From assembly GCA_027488755.1 (NCBI GenBank), contig JAIYAZ010000129.1, forward strand, positions 1 through 56,653: DNA of 56,653 nt, in the 5' to 3' direction. The position numbers and the translations under genes were made by a program. Source of the stretch: Verrucomicrobiaceae bacterium (GTDB taxonomy: Bacteria > Verrucomicrobiota > Verrucomicrobiia > Chthoniobacterales > JAATET01). Below are positions 45,865-54,816 of this stretch, one piece after another. The notes below the pieces were generated by a model. The model did not search any database, was not told the DNA's origin, and saw only the letters and a list, made by a program, of their open reading frames with translations. Each line of letters starts with the position of its first letter. The stretch's first letter is position 1.

Positions 45865-48054
45865 TTAGCGGAGGAAGGCCTCGTGGAGACCGCCGTCGAC
45901 GGTGATGATCTGGCCGGTGGTCTTGCTCAGGCGCTGGCTGACGAGGAGGAAGTAGGCTTCCGCCTGGTCGGCCGGGGTGATCGGGGCCTTCGTGAGGGTG
46001 CGGTCGGCGTAGAACTGCGCGAGCTTGCTCACGAGCGACTCGGTTTCCTCGTTGTCGGAATACGGGATGTTGTATTTCGCGAGGGAACCGATGACGCGGT
46101 CGCGCGGGAACATGGCGGAACCCTGCACGACGGTGGCCGGGGCAACGCCGTTCACGCGGACGAGCGGGGCGAGCTCCATGGCGAGTTCGCGCACGAGGTG
46201 GTTCGCGGCGGCCTTCGAGGTGTCGTAGGCGACGCTGCCCTTCTTCGCGACGGCGGCGTTGGCGCTGGTGGTGAGCACCATCGCGCCGCGCAGGCCCTGC
46301 TCCTTGAACGTCTTGAACGCCTCGTCGGCCACGAGGTAGCTGCCGGTGACGTTGATGTTAAAGGTGAGCGCCCACTTTTCGTCGGGGATGTGGCCGGTCG
46401 TGTCGCTCGGCACGAAGATGCCGGCGGTGATTTCGATGGCGTCGAACCCGCCGTAGGCAAGCGCGACCTGGTCGAGCATCGTGCGGATGCTGGCGCGGTC
46501 GGTGATGTTGCCGGCGAGGCCGAGGGCGGGGCCGCAGCCGGAGAGGCCGGTGCCGGCGACGCCGATGCCGAGGCCGTATTTGTCGGTGATTTCCTTGGCG
46601 GTCGCCTCGGCGGCGGCGGCGTTCAGGTCGACGCAGACGATGTGCGCGCCTTCCTTGACGAGGCGGTGGGCGGTCTCCTTGCCGATGCCGGAGCCGGCGC
46701 CGATGACGATGTGGATCTGGCGGGCGAGTTCCTTCTCGGCGGGCATGCGCTGGAGCTTCGCTTCCTCGAGGAGCCAGTATTCAATGTCGAAGGCCTCCTG
46801 CTGCGGGAGGGCGATGTATTCATCGATGGCCTCGGCACCGCGCATGACTTCGACGGCGCAGTTGTAGAACTCGGCGGTGACGCGGCTCTCCGATTTGTCC
46901 TTGCCCCAGGCGACCATGCCGAGGCCGGGAATGAGGACGACGGTGGGGTTCGGGTCGCGCATGGCGGGCGAGTTCGCGTGCTTACAGCGCTCGTAGTAGG
47001 CGGCGTAGTCGGCGCGGTAGGCCTCGAGGCCGGCGGCGAGCTTGGCCTTGAGGGCGGCGACGTCCTCGGTCTGCGGATTCCAGTCGACGTAGAGCGGCTT
47101 GATCTTCGTGCGGAGGAAGTGGTCGGGGCAGCTCGTGCCGAGCTCGGCGAGGCGCGGGGCGTCCTTCGAGTTCACGAAGCGGAGGATTTTCTCGTCGGAC
47201 TGGACGGTGCCGACAAAGCGCTTCTGCTGGCTCACCTGGCCGCGGAGCCACGGGAGGATGGCGGCGAAGGTCGCGTTGCGCTGGGCCTCGTCGAGCGACT
47301 GGTATTTCGCGCCCCCGAAGGCGGCGGCGTCCCCGCCCTTCGCGGCGTATTTCGCCTCGATGTAGGCGGCGGCGGTTTCGATGAAGTCGAGCGTCTTGGT
47401 GTAGCAGGTCTTCGCGTCGTCATCCCACGAAATAAAGCCGTGCTGGCCCATCATGATCGCGCGGATCTCGGGCTGCTGGCGGGAGATCTCCTGCATGGCG
47501 AGGCCGAGCTCAAAGCCGGGGCGCATCCACGGGACGTAGGCCATGGTGCCGCCGAAGATTTCCTGCGTGAGCTTCTCGCAGTTTTTCGAGGCCGCGATGG
47601 CGATGATCGCGTTCGGGTGCATGTGGTCGACGTGTTTGCCGGACAGGAAGCTGTGCAGCGGCGTGTCGATCGAGGACGGACGCGGGTTGAGGTTGAACGT
47701 GGTGTGGGCGTAGGCGCCAACCATTTCGTCCTCGGCCGGGGACTTCAGGCCCTTGTCCGCGCGGGCGCCGTAGCTGGCCTGCAGACCGATGAGTTTGTCC
47801 TGGTAGAGCGAGGAGAAATTCTCGCGCTTCGAGGTGCGCAGGTCGCCGCCGGAGCCCTTCACCCAGAGGACCTCGGTGTCAGCGCCCGTGAGCGGGTCCT
47901 TTTCGATGATTTTCGACGAGGTGTTACCGCCGCCGGTGTTCGTGATGCGCTGGTCGGAACCAAGGAGGTTCGAGCGGTAGACGAGTTGGGCGACGGGGTC
48001 GAGGGCGGCCGCCTTCGCGTCGTCCCAGAGATGGTTCACGTATTTGTAGCTCAT
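45865..48054 (-). CDS. rhaEW: Bifunctional rhamnulose-1-phosphate aldolase / lactaldehyde dehydrogenase
   Basis: ATG at 48054 gives 729 residues starting MSYKYVNHLW; the in-frame GTG upstream lies in the promoter. Residues about 1-430 form a class II aldolase with the HMHPNAI metal-binding pair, GGNTSSK and GQHGFISW. Residues about 445-729 are a short-chain dehydrogenase with the NAD loop GAGSGIG near 453 and the catalytic YDTSK near 607. This fusion (RhaEW, YuxG type) splits L-rhamnulose-1-phosphate into dihydroxyacetone phosphate and L-lactaldehyde and oxidises the latter to L-lactate. It is transcribed divergently from the DeoR-type regulator and rhamnulokinase genes and ends at a strong terminator. 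Confidence 0.93.
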   Translation of the reverse strand: MSYKYVNHLWDDAKAAALDPVAQLVYRSNLLGSDQRITNTGGGNTSSKIIEKDPLTGADTEVLWVKGSGGDLRTSKRENFSSLYQDKLIGLQASYGARADKGLKSPAEDEMVGAYAHTTFNLNPRPSSIDTPLHSFLSGKHVDHMHPNAIIAIAASKNCEKLTQEIFGGTMAYVPWMRPGFELGLAMQEISRQQPEIRAIMMGQHGFISWDDDAKTCYTKTLDFIETAAAYIEAKYAAKGGDAAAFGGAKYQSLDEAQRNATFAAILPWLRGQVSQQKRFVGTVQSDEKILRFVNSKDAPRLAELGTSCPDHFLRTKIKPLYVDWNPQTEDVAALKAKLAAGLEAYRADYAAYYERCKHANSPAMRDPNPTVVLIPGLGMVAWGKDKSESRVTAEFYNCAVEVMRGAEAIDEYIALPQQEAFDIEYWLLEEAKLQRMPAEKELARQIHIVIGAGSGIGKETAHRLVKEGAHIVCVDLNAAAAEATAKEITDKYGLGIGVAGTGLSGCGPALGLAGNITDRASIRTMLDQVALAYGGFDAIEITAGIFVPSDTTGHIPDEKWALTFNINVTGSYLVADEAFKTFKEQGLRGAMVLTTSANAAVAKKGSVAYDTSKAAANHLVRELAMELAPLVRVNGVAPATVVQGSAMFPRDRVIGSLAKYNIPYSDNEETESLVSKLAQFYADRTLTKAPITPADQAEAYFLLVSQRLSKTTGQIITVDGGLHEAFLR

Positions 48055-48095
48055 GTGAGGTGGGTGGGTTTGGTGGGGAGTTGGGAGGAACTGAT

Positions 48096-48135
48096 CTGTG
48101 AAATTCTGCGTTAGACTTTGTTTTTCTTTGTTTGT
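48096..48135. promoter_or_regulatory. Helically phased repeats in the divergent rhamnose promoter
   Basis: Four units start with CT at exact 10-bp steps: CTGTG (48096), CTGCG (48106), CTTTG (48116) and CTTTG (48126); the last two share CTTTGTTT. Tandem repeats of about one helical turn suit DeoR-family proteins, and the site lies in the 115-bp gap between the divergent aldolase/dehydrogenase gene and the DeoR-type gene. The remaining gap sequence is the promoter region of both genes. Confidence 0.55.
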
Positions 48136-48169
48136 CACGAAAAGAAATTGCCGCCATCATGTCCGGCTC

Positions 48170-48940
48170 ATGCTTGCCGTCGAGCGTCACCGGGAATTGC
48201 TGAAGCTGCTGAGCCGCAACGGCAGCGTGCGCACCGCCGAGGTGGCGCGCTCGCTGCGGGTTACCGAGGAAACCGTGCGCCGCGATTTTGAAAAGCTTGA
48301 GGCGGATGGTCTGCTCCAGCGGATGCACGGGGGCGCGGTGCAGCTTGAGGCCAACCGCCGGGAGTTTCCGGTCACCGAGCGCGCCCGGCAGCATGCCGCG
48401 GAGAAGAGCAGCATTGCTCGCGCGGCACTCGCGCTACTCCAGGCCGGGCAGACCATCTTTCTCGACGCCAGCACGACCACCCTCCAGGTCGCGCACCTGC
48501 TCGGCGAAACCCCGCTCACCGTCGTGACCAACTCCCTGCAGATCGCCACCGCTCTGGCCGGCCGGAGTTCCCTCAAGACCATCGTGCTCGGCGGCAGCCT
48601 GCTGCCCAGCTCACTCTCCTGTGCGGGCTGGGCGGCGGAGCAAACCCTTGACCTCTATCACCTCGACACCGCTTTTTTTTCCTGCCGCGGTCTCGACGTG
48701 GAGCGCGGCTTGAGCGACGCCACGGAGGATCAGGCCCGCCTGAAGCGGCGCGTCGTCGACCATGCCTCCAGCGCCGTGTTGCTTGCGGACCACTCGAAGG
48801 TGGGCGTCGCTTCAAGTTACTTCTTCGCGCGCAACTGCGAAATTGATATCTGGATCACCGACATCGCGCCCCGTCGCCAGGTCAAATCCGCCCTCACCGC
48901 GCAGGGCGTCCGCGTTCAAATTGCCCCTCTCCTCCCATGA
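48170..48940 (+). CDS. DeoR-family transcriptional regulator of rhamnose genes
   Basis: ATG at 48170 gives 256 residues starting MLAVERHREL, the usual DeoR beginning; an in-frame upstream extension of 24 residues was excluded as promoter sequence. The winged helix-turn-helix reads RTAEVARSLRVTEETVRRDFEKLE, followed by the GLLQRMHGGA hinge; residues about 75-245 form the sugar-phosphate sensor domain with DASTTTLQ and a late LADHSKVG. It probably senses a phosphorylated rhamnose intermediate such as rhamnulose-1-phosphate and controls both this operon and the divergent gene. Its stop overlaps the rhamnulokinase start as ATGA. Confidence 0.92.
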   Translation: MLAVERHRELLKLLSRNGSVRTAEVARSLRVTEETVRRDFEKLEADGLLQRMHGGAVQLEANRREFPVTERARQHAAEKSSIARAALALLQAGQTIFLDASTTTLQVAHLLGETPLTVVTNSLQIATALAGRSSLKTIVLGGSLLPSSLSCAGWAAEQTLDLYHLDTAFFSCRGLDVERGLSDATEDQARLKRRVVDHASSAVLLADHSKVGVASSYFFARNCEIDIWITDIAPRRQVKSALTAQGVRVQIAPLLP

Positions 48941-50364
48941 CCGCCAAAACCTACCTCTGCGTCGACCTCGGCGCCGGCAGCGGCCGCGTCGCCGCCATTC
49001 TCTTCGACGGAACCTCCCTCCGCATTGAGGAAGTTCACCGCTTCGGGAACCAGGGCGTGCGCCTGCCCACCGGATGGCACTGGAACCTCACCCAGCTCTT
49101 CGCGGACATTCTCGCCGGCCTCGGCGTCGCCCACCGCCGCTACGGCGACAGCATTGTCTCCCTCGGCATCGACACCTGGGGCGTGGACTACGGCCTCGTC
49201 GACGAACGCGGACGACTTCTCGGCGTGCCGTGGATGTATCGCGACGCCCGCACCGACGGCGGGATCGCCGCGACCGATGCCGTCATCTCCCGCGAAGACC
49301 GCTACCACCGCACCGGCATCCAGAGCATGTTCTTCAACTCGCTCTACCAGCTCGCGGCCGAGGCCCGGCACCACTCCGTTACGCTCGCCGGCGCCCACCG
49401 CCTGCTCTTCACCCCGGACCTGCTCGCCTACTGGCTCACCGGGTGCATGACGAACGAGCGCACCATCGCCAGCACCTCGGAAATGCTCCGCGCCGGCCGC
49501 CCGGAATGGGACGTGGAACTCGCGGAATCCGTCGGCATCCCCACCCGCATCCTGCACCCCCTCATCGAGCCTGGCACCGCCATTGGCGAGCTGCTGCCCG
49601 ACCTCCAGACCAGCCTCGGCTGCGGCCCGATCAAGGTTATCGCCGTCGGCACCCACGACACCGCCTCGGCCGCGGCGGGCGTTCCCTCGCTCACGCCGAA
49701 CCCCCTCTTCCTCAGCTCCGGCACCTGGTCGCTCGTCGGCTGCGAACTCGACGCGCCCATCGTCACCCCCGAAGCCAACGCCGCGGGATTCTCCAACGAA
49801 CACGGCCTCAACGGCACCACCCGCTTCCTCAAGAACGTCGCCGGCATGTGGCTCCTCCAGGAATGCAAACGCGCCTGGGACGCCGCCGGCTCCACCCTCG
49901 GTTACGCCGAACTTGTCGAGGCCGCCCGTGAGGTCGAAATCGACGCGTTCATCGACCCGGACGCCCCCGCCTTCGCGCGGCCCGGCGACATGCCCGCCAC
50001 CATCCAGGCCGCGCTCCGCGAGTCCGGCCAGCCCGCACCCGAGTCGCCCGGCGCCCTCACCCGCGTGATCATCCAAAGCCTGGCCGCGAAATACCGCGAA
50101 GTCCTCGCCAACCTCCGCGCCCTCACCGGCAGCACCTCCCCCACCCTCCACATCGTCGGCGGCGGGTCGCAGAACGCCCTGCTCAACCAAATGACCGCCG
50201 ACGCCACCGGCCTCCGCGTCGAGGCCGGCCCGATCGAAGCCACCGTCGCCGGCAACGCCCTCGCCCAAATGCTTGCCGCCGGGGACATCGCCTCCCTCGC
50301 CGAAGGCCGCGCCTTGATTCGCCGCTCGTTCGCCCCCACGGTTTTCGAACCCCGCACCGCCTGA
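48937..50364 (+). CDS. rhaB: Rhamnulokinase
   Basis: The 475-residue FGGY-family kinase starts with the phosphate loop DLGAGSGR, followed by GIDTWGVDYGL and the ATP-site GTHDTASA near residue 240, with the late VGGGSQN block near 408. It phosphorylates L-rhamnulose to L-rhamnulose-1-phosphate, the substrate of the divergent aldolase. The length is normal for RhaB. Its start overlaps the regulator stop by 4 bp, so regulator and kinase are cotranslated. L-rhamnose isomerase (rhaA) is not in the window. Confidence 0.94.
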   Translation: MTAKTYLCVDLGAGSGRVAAILFDGTSLRIEEVHRFGNQGVRLPTGWHWNLTQLFADILAGLGVAHRRYGDSIVSLGIDTWGVDYGLVDERGRLLGVPWMYRDARTDGGIAATDAVISREDRYHRTGIQSMFFNSLYQLAAEARHHSVTLAGAHRLLFTPDLLAYWLTGCMTNERTIASTSEMLRAGRPEWDVELAESVGIPTRILHPLIEPGTAIGELLPDLQTSLGCGPIKVIAVGTHDTASAAAGVPSLTPNPLFLSSGTWSLVGCELDAPIVTPEANAAGFSNEHGLNGTTRFLKNVAGMWLLQECKRAWDAAGSTLGYAELVEAAREVEIDAFIDPDAPAFARPGDMPATIQAALRESGQPAPESPGALTRVIIQSLAAKYREVLANLRALTGSTSPTLHIVGGGSQNALLNQMTADATGLRVEAGPIEATVAGNALAQMLAAGDIASLAEGRALIRRSFAPTVFEPRTA

Positions 50365-50373
50365 TCCTCTCTC

Positions 50374-51873
50374 ATGAAATACTCCCGCGTCATCGATTCT
50401 CCCGACGTTGTCCTCATCGGCAGCGGCATCATGTCCGCCAACCTCGGCGCCATGCTCAAATGCCTCTCCCCGGCCAAGCGCATCCAGGTCTATGAGGTCA
50501 CCGACGACCTCGCCCAGGAAAGCTCGCACGGCTGGAACAACGCCGGCACCGGCCACGCCGGCATCTGCGAACTCAGCTACACGCCGAACCGCGAACCCGA
50601 CGGCACCGTCAACGTCGGCAAGGTCATCGACATCTTCGAGCAGTTCGAGCAGTCGAAGCAGTTCTGGAGCTACGCGGTTGCCCACGGGCTCATCGACAAC
50701 GCCCGCGAGTGCATCAACCCCGTCCCGCACCTCAGCTTCGTCCACGGCCAGGACCAGGTCGAATTTCTCCGCGCCCGCCACGCCGGTATGTCCGCGCACC
50801 ATTTCTTCCGCTCGATGGAATACACCACCGACCGCGAAACCATCGCCCAATGGGCTCCCCTGCTCACGGAAGGCCGCGGCTCCGAGCCCATCGCCGCGAC
50901 GAAGATGGACGGCGGCACCGACGTCAACTTCGGCGCCATCGCCCGCAAACTCCTCCACTGGCTCTCCACCCAGGACGGCTGCGGCATCGCCAGCGGCCAC
51001 CGCGTGACGGACATCAAACCCGCCGGCTCCGGCTGGACCGTGACCGCCCGCAACCTCGCGACCGGCGAAACCCACTCCGTCACCACGAAGTTCATCTTCA
51101 TCGGCGCCGGCGGCGGCAGCCTCCCGCTGCTCCAGAAAGCCGGCATCCCCGAGGCAAAGGGCCTCGGCGGCTTCCCCATCGGCGGCCAGTGGCTCGTCTG
51201 CGACAACCCCGAGATCGTCGCCCGCCACCGCGCGAAGGTTTACGGGCAGGCCCAGCCCGAGGCGCCCACCATGGCCGTGCCGCACCTCGACACCCGCCTG
51301 CTCGACGGCAAACAAACCCTCCTCTTCGGCCCCTTCGCCGCGTGGACGACAAAATTCCTCCACCGCAAGGGTAGCCCGCTCGACCTCCCGTTCTCCATCC
51401 GCCCCGACAACCTCCTGACGCTCATCAAAATCGGCCTCAGCAATCTCGGCCTCATCCGCTACCTCGTGCAACAGGGCACCCAAAGCATGGCCGAGCGCAT
51501 GCGCGTGCTGCACATCTTCTACCCCGCCGCCAAGGCGTCCGACTGGCGCCTCATCGACGCTGGCATCCGCGTGCAGGCCATCAAAAAAACCGACGGCGAA
51601 GCTGGCATCGTCCACTACGGCACCGAGGTCATCACCAACCAGGCGCGCACCATCTCCGCCCTGCTCGGCGCCTCGCCCGGAGCCTCGGTCTCCGTGCCCA
51701 TCGTTCGCCAGGTCATCGAAAAATGCTTCCCGGAAATTCTCGAAAGCGCCGACGGCCGCGCCCGCATGAGCGAAATTCTTCCGACGTGGAATGTCGACAC
51801 GCGCCAACCCGAGCACGCCGACACCTTCGAACGCGTGCAGAAGCGCACGAACGAAATCCTCGGCCTCGGCTAA
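50374..51873 (+). CDS. mqo: Malate/lactate:quinone oxidoreductase (Mqo/Lqo family)
   Basis: The 499-residue flavoprotein has an N-terminal FAD loop (VVLIGSGIMSA) and the family stretches SSHGWNNAGTGHAG, GGTDVNFG and FIGAGGGSLPLLQKAG. The family oxidises L-malate, or in the Lqo branch L-lactate, and passes electrons to the quinone pool at the membrane. It lies 9 bp after rhamnulokinase in the same direction. L-lactate is the expected product of the rhamnose branch, so a lactate:quinone role is likely here; this is inference from context, since sequence alone does not settle malate versus lactate. Confidence 0.88.
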   Translation: MKYSRVIDSPDVVLIGSGIMSANLGAMLKCLSPAKRIQVYEVTDDLAQESSHGWNNAGTGHAGICELSYTPNREPDGTVNVGKVIDIFEQFEQSKQFWSYAVAHGLIDNARECINPVPHLSFVHGQDQVEFLRARHAGMSAHHFFRSMEYTTDRETIAQWAPLLTEGRGSEPIAATKMDGGTDVNFGAIARKLLHWLSTQDGCGIASGHRVTDIKPAGSGWTVTARNLATGETHSVTTKFIFIGAGGGSLPLLQKAGIPEAKGLGGFPIGGQWLVCDNPEIVARHRAKVYGQAQPEAPTMAVPHLDTRLLDGKQTLLFGPFAAWTTKFLHRKGSPLDLPFSIRPDNLLTLIKIGLSNLGLIRYLVQQGTQSMAERMRVLHIFYPAAKASDWRLIDAGIRVQAIKKTDGEAGIVHYGTEVITNQARTISALLGASPGASVSVPIVRQVIEKCFPEILESADGRARMSEILPTWNVDTRQPEHADTFERVQKRTNEILGLG

Positions 51874-51973
51874 CCGCCCTCGCGCCGTCCGCGTTGACCC
51901 CCGTCAAATCCCGCCCGCCCTACCCTCGCGGCGGGGCAGCGGCGCGGCTATCGTTTTCGACATCACCCCATTC

Positions 51974-53263
51974 ATGAGAGACCTCACCCACCCCGCCGAC
52001 CACCTCGTCCAAGCCATGGAGCGGATCTACCGCTACCGCATGACGACCACCTCCGGCGGGAATCTCTCGATCCGCGACGCCAACGGCGACATCTGGATCA
52101 CCCCCGCCCGCGTGGACAAAGGCTCCCTGCGCCGCGAGGACATCGTGTGCGTGAAACCCGACGGCTCCACCGTGGGCCGCCACCCCGCCTCGTCCGAGTT
52201 CCCCTTTCACCGCCGCATCTACGAGCTCCGCCCCGACCTCCAGGCCATCGTCCACGCCCACCCGGTCGCCCTCGTCGCCTTCAGCATCTGCGGAGAGGCC
52301 CCAAACACCCGCCTCTTCACCAAAAGCCGCGCCATCTGCGGCGACGTCGGCTTCGCGCCCTACGCCCTACCCGGCAGCGAAAAGCTCGGAGCCAACATCG
52401 CCGCCGTTTTCGCCACCGGCGTGGACTCCGTAATGCTCGAAAACCACGGCGTCGTCGTGGGCGGCGTCGATTTCCGCCACGCCTTCGAGCGCTTCGAGAC
52501 GCTTGAGTTCACCGCCAAGACCATCATCAAGGCTCTCGCCCTCGGCCCCGTCCGTTACCTCGGAGACGCCACCATCGCCGCCGCGCACACCCGCGCCGCC
52601 GAGCTTCCCACCTTTCCCGCCGAAGCTGCCGGCAGCGCCGAACGCGAGGCCCGCGCGCAGCTCTGCGCCTTCGTCCGCCGCGGCTACCAGCAGCGGCTCC
52701 TCATCAGCACCGAGGGCAGCTTCTCTGCCCGGCTCGGCCCGGATGATTTTGTCATCACCGGCCACACCGTCGACCGCGCCACCATCAACCCCGCGGACCT
52801 CGCGCGCGTCCGCGCCGGTGCCGCCGAGGCGGGTCCCGCGCCCAGCCACGCCCACCCGCTCCACCGCGCCATCTACCGGCGCCACCCTGAGATCACCGCG
52901 ATCATCAACGCCACGCCGGTGAACGCCACCGCGTTTGCCGTTTCCGACACCCCGCTCGACACGCGCACCATCCCCGAGAGTTACATCTTTCTGCGCGACG
53001 TCGCCCGCCTCCCGCTGCTCGAAACCTACCTCGAACCGGAAAAGATCGCCGCGCGCATGACGCCCGAATTCCCCGTCGCGCTCATCGAAAACGACGGCGC
53101 GCTCGTCCTCGGCCGCACGCTCCTCGACGCCTTCGACCGCCTCGAGGTGCTCGAAACCACCGCCGAGGCCGTCATCAACAGCCGCGCCCTCGGCCCGGTG
53201 CGCACGATGAACGACGAGGTCATCGACGAACTCGTCGCCGCCTTCCTCACGCCGAAAGCCTGA
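51974..53263 (+). CDS. Tandem class II aldolase/adducin-domain protein, second half degenerate
   Basis: ATG at 51974 gives 429 residues. The first aldolase domain (about 1-215) keeps GGNLS, the acid Glu in SEFPFH, the VHAHP metal pair and ENHG. The second domain (about 225-429) keeps the fold outline (TEGSFSARL, IENDGALVLG), but the metal-binding HxH is replaced by INAT and the ENHG His by Asp, so it is probably inactive or regulatory. Single-domain relatives cleave fuculose-, rhamnulose- or ribulose-phosphates; the substrate here is unknown. A 100-bp gap with no gene separates it from the quinone oxidoreductase, and it converges with uxaC, leaving only 6 bp between stops. Confidence 0.85.
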   Translation: MRDLTHPADHLVQAMERIYRYRMTTTSGGNLSIRDANGDIWITPARVDKGSLRREDIVCVKPDGSTVGRHPASSEFPFHRRIYELRPDLQAIVHAHPVALVAFSICGEAPNTRLFTKSRAICGDVGFAPYALPGSEKLGANIAAVFATGVDSVMLENHGVVVGGVDFRHAFERFETLEFTAKTIIKALALGPVRYLGDATIAAAHTRAAELPTFPAEAAGSAEREARAQLCAFVRRGYQQRLLISTEGSFSARLGPDDFVITGHTVDRATINPADLARVRAGAAEAGPAPSHAHPLHRAIYRRHPEITAIINATPVNATAFAVSDTPLDTRTIPESYIFLRDVARLPLLETYLEPEKIAARMTPEFPVALIENDGALVLGRTLLDAFDRLEVLETTAEAVINSRALGPVRTMNDEVIDELVAAFLTPKA

Positions 53264-53269
53264 CGCCCG

Positions 53270-54688
53270 CTACGCGTCGTAGAATCCGAAGTATCGCCGC
53301 GCGTTGTGGTAGCACACGTCGGCCACGAGCCCGCCAACGAGCTTCGTGTCGTTCGGCAACCGCCCGCGCGTGATGTCGTCCCCGAGGATGTTGCAGAGCA
53401 GGCGGCGGAAGTATTCGTGCCGCGTGTAGGACAGGAAGGACCGGCTGTCCGTCAGCATGCCGACAAATTGGCTGAGCAGCCCGAGCTGGGAAAGCGCCTC
53501 GATCTGTCGCGTCATGCCGTCGAGCTGATCGAGGAACCACCACCCGCTCCCGAACTGCATCTTGCCGGCCACGACCCCGTCCTGGAAGTTCCCGATCATC
53601 GTGGCGATGAGTTCGTTGTCGCGTGGATTCAGGTTGTAGATGATCGTCCGCGGCAGCGCGCCCGCATAGTCGAGCCGGTCGAAGTGGCGCGACATCGCAC
53701 GGCCCACCGGCAGATCGCCGATCGAGTCAAAGCCCGTGTCAGCCCCGACGCGGTCCTTCATCCGCGTGTTGTTGTTGCGGAACACGCCGTAGTGCATCTG
53801 CATCGTCCAGCCCTTCGCCGCATCCATCGCCGCCAGCTCGTGCAGCAGCAGGGATTTGTAGACCGCCGCCTCCGCACCGGTCACCGCCTGCCCCGCCCGC
53901 GCCCGGGCAAAAATCGCCGCGACCTCGCTGCGGGTGAAATCCTCCGCCCACACCGTTTCCATCCCGCGATCCGAGAGTCGGCAGCCGTTCTCCGCAAAAA
54001 AGTCGTGCCGCGCCTGCAGCGACGTGAGCAGCGCATCGAGCGAATCCACCGCCATCCCCGCCGCCGCCTCGAGCGCGAGGAGCCAGGGCCCGAAAACCGC
54101 CGGCTGGTCGACGGCCAGCGCCTTGTCCGGTCGCCACGTCGGGCGCACCTGCACGCCAAACGACGCATCCGCCGCAATCGCGCGATGGAATTCCAGCGAA
54201 TCCACCGGGTCGTCCGTCGTGCAGACCACCTCGACCCGCGAGCGAAGCATGAAGCCCCGGCTCGAGAACCCCGGCTGCGCGAGCTGCGCGTTGCATGCGT
54301 CGTAGATTCCGCGCGCCGTGTCCGGCCCGAGCAGCCGGTCCGTCACGCCAAAATACCGGGCCAGCTCCAAATGCGACCAGTGGTAAAGCGGGTTGCGCAG
54401 CAGCTTCGGCATCGTGGCCGCGAAATGCGCGAACTTCTCCCAGTCGTCCGCGTCGCCCGTGCAGAACCGCTCGTCCACCCCGGCCGTCCGCATCGCGCGC
54501 CACTTGTAGTGGTCGCCCCCGAGCCAGAGCGCCGTCATCGTCGGCCACGTCGCGTCCTCGGCAATCTCCTTCGGCGACAGGTGGCAGTGGTAATCGATGA
54601 TCGGCAGTCCGGCGGCAAATCCGTGGTAAAGCTCGCGGGCGGCCGCGGTATCCAAAAGAAAATCGTCGTGGATAAAAGGGAGACTCAT
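53270..54688 (-). CDS. uxaC: Glucuronate (uronate) isomerase
   Basis: ATG at 54688 gives 472 residues, the normal UxaC length; upstream in-frame codons cover the promoter. Early metal ligands are in DYHCHLSP, the LWLGGDHYKW block follows, and the C-terminus has TRHEYFRR and ADVCYHNAR. It interconverts D-glucuronate with D-fructuronate or D-galacturonate with D-tagaturonate in the cytoplasm. It is divergent from xylA and convergent with the class II aldolase gene. It would process uronic acids released by the lyases and glycosidases encoded further left; the next enzymes of that path are not in the window. Confidence 0.95.
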   Translation of the reverse strand: MSLPFIHDDFLLDTAAARELYHGFAAGLPIIDYHCHLSPKEIAEDATWPTMTALWLGGDHYKWRAMRTAGVDERFCTGDADDWEKFAHFAATMPKLLRNPLYHWSHLELARYFGVTDRLLGPDTARGIYDACNAQLAQPGFSSRGFMLRSRVEVVCTTDDPVDSLEFHRAIAADASFGVQVRPTWRPDKALAVDQPAVFGPWLLALEAAAGMAVDSLDALLTSLQARHDFFAENGCRLSDRGMETVWAEDFTRSEVAAIFARARAGQAVTGAEAAVYKSLLLHELAAMDAAKGWTMQMHYGVFRNNNTRMKDRVGADTGFDSIGDLPVGRAMSRHFDRLDYAGALPRTIIYNLNPRDNELIATMIGNFQDGVVAGKMQFGSGWWFLDQLDGMTRQIEALSQLGLLSQFVGMLTDSRSFLSYTRHEYFRRLLCNILGDDITRGRLPNDTKLVGGLVADVCYHNARRYFGFYDA

Positions 54689-54745
54689 TGAGGGATTGCA
54701 AACAGGAATACCCACCCGGGAATGCGACGCCACGCCAAAGTTTGC

Positions 54746-54770
54746 GGAAATAGGTTCTTGCAACCTTTCC
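54746..54770. promoter_or_regulatory. Inverted repeat in the uxaC-xylA divergent promoter
   Basis: GGAAA-TA-GGTT-CTTGC-AACC-TTTCC forms a 25-bp interrupted palindrome near the middle of the 128-bp gap between the divergent uxaC and xylA starts. This is a natural place for a shared operator. No regulator gene is adjacent. Confidence 0.4.
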
Positions 54771-54816
54771 CGGCCTGAACAAAAACCAAACTCCCTCATA
54801 TCCCTCACCTTTCCCT

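Noticed and set aside
51894-51907. Short inverted repeat TTGAC-CCCC-GTCAA between the quinone oxidoreductase and aldolase genes
   Set aside because: Five-bp arms in a GC-rich gap are likely by chance; no T-run for a terminator and no second copy noticed.
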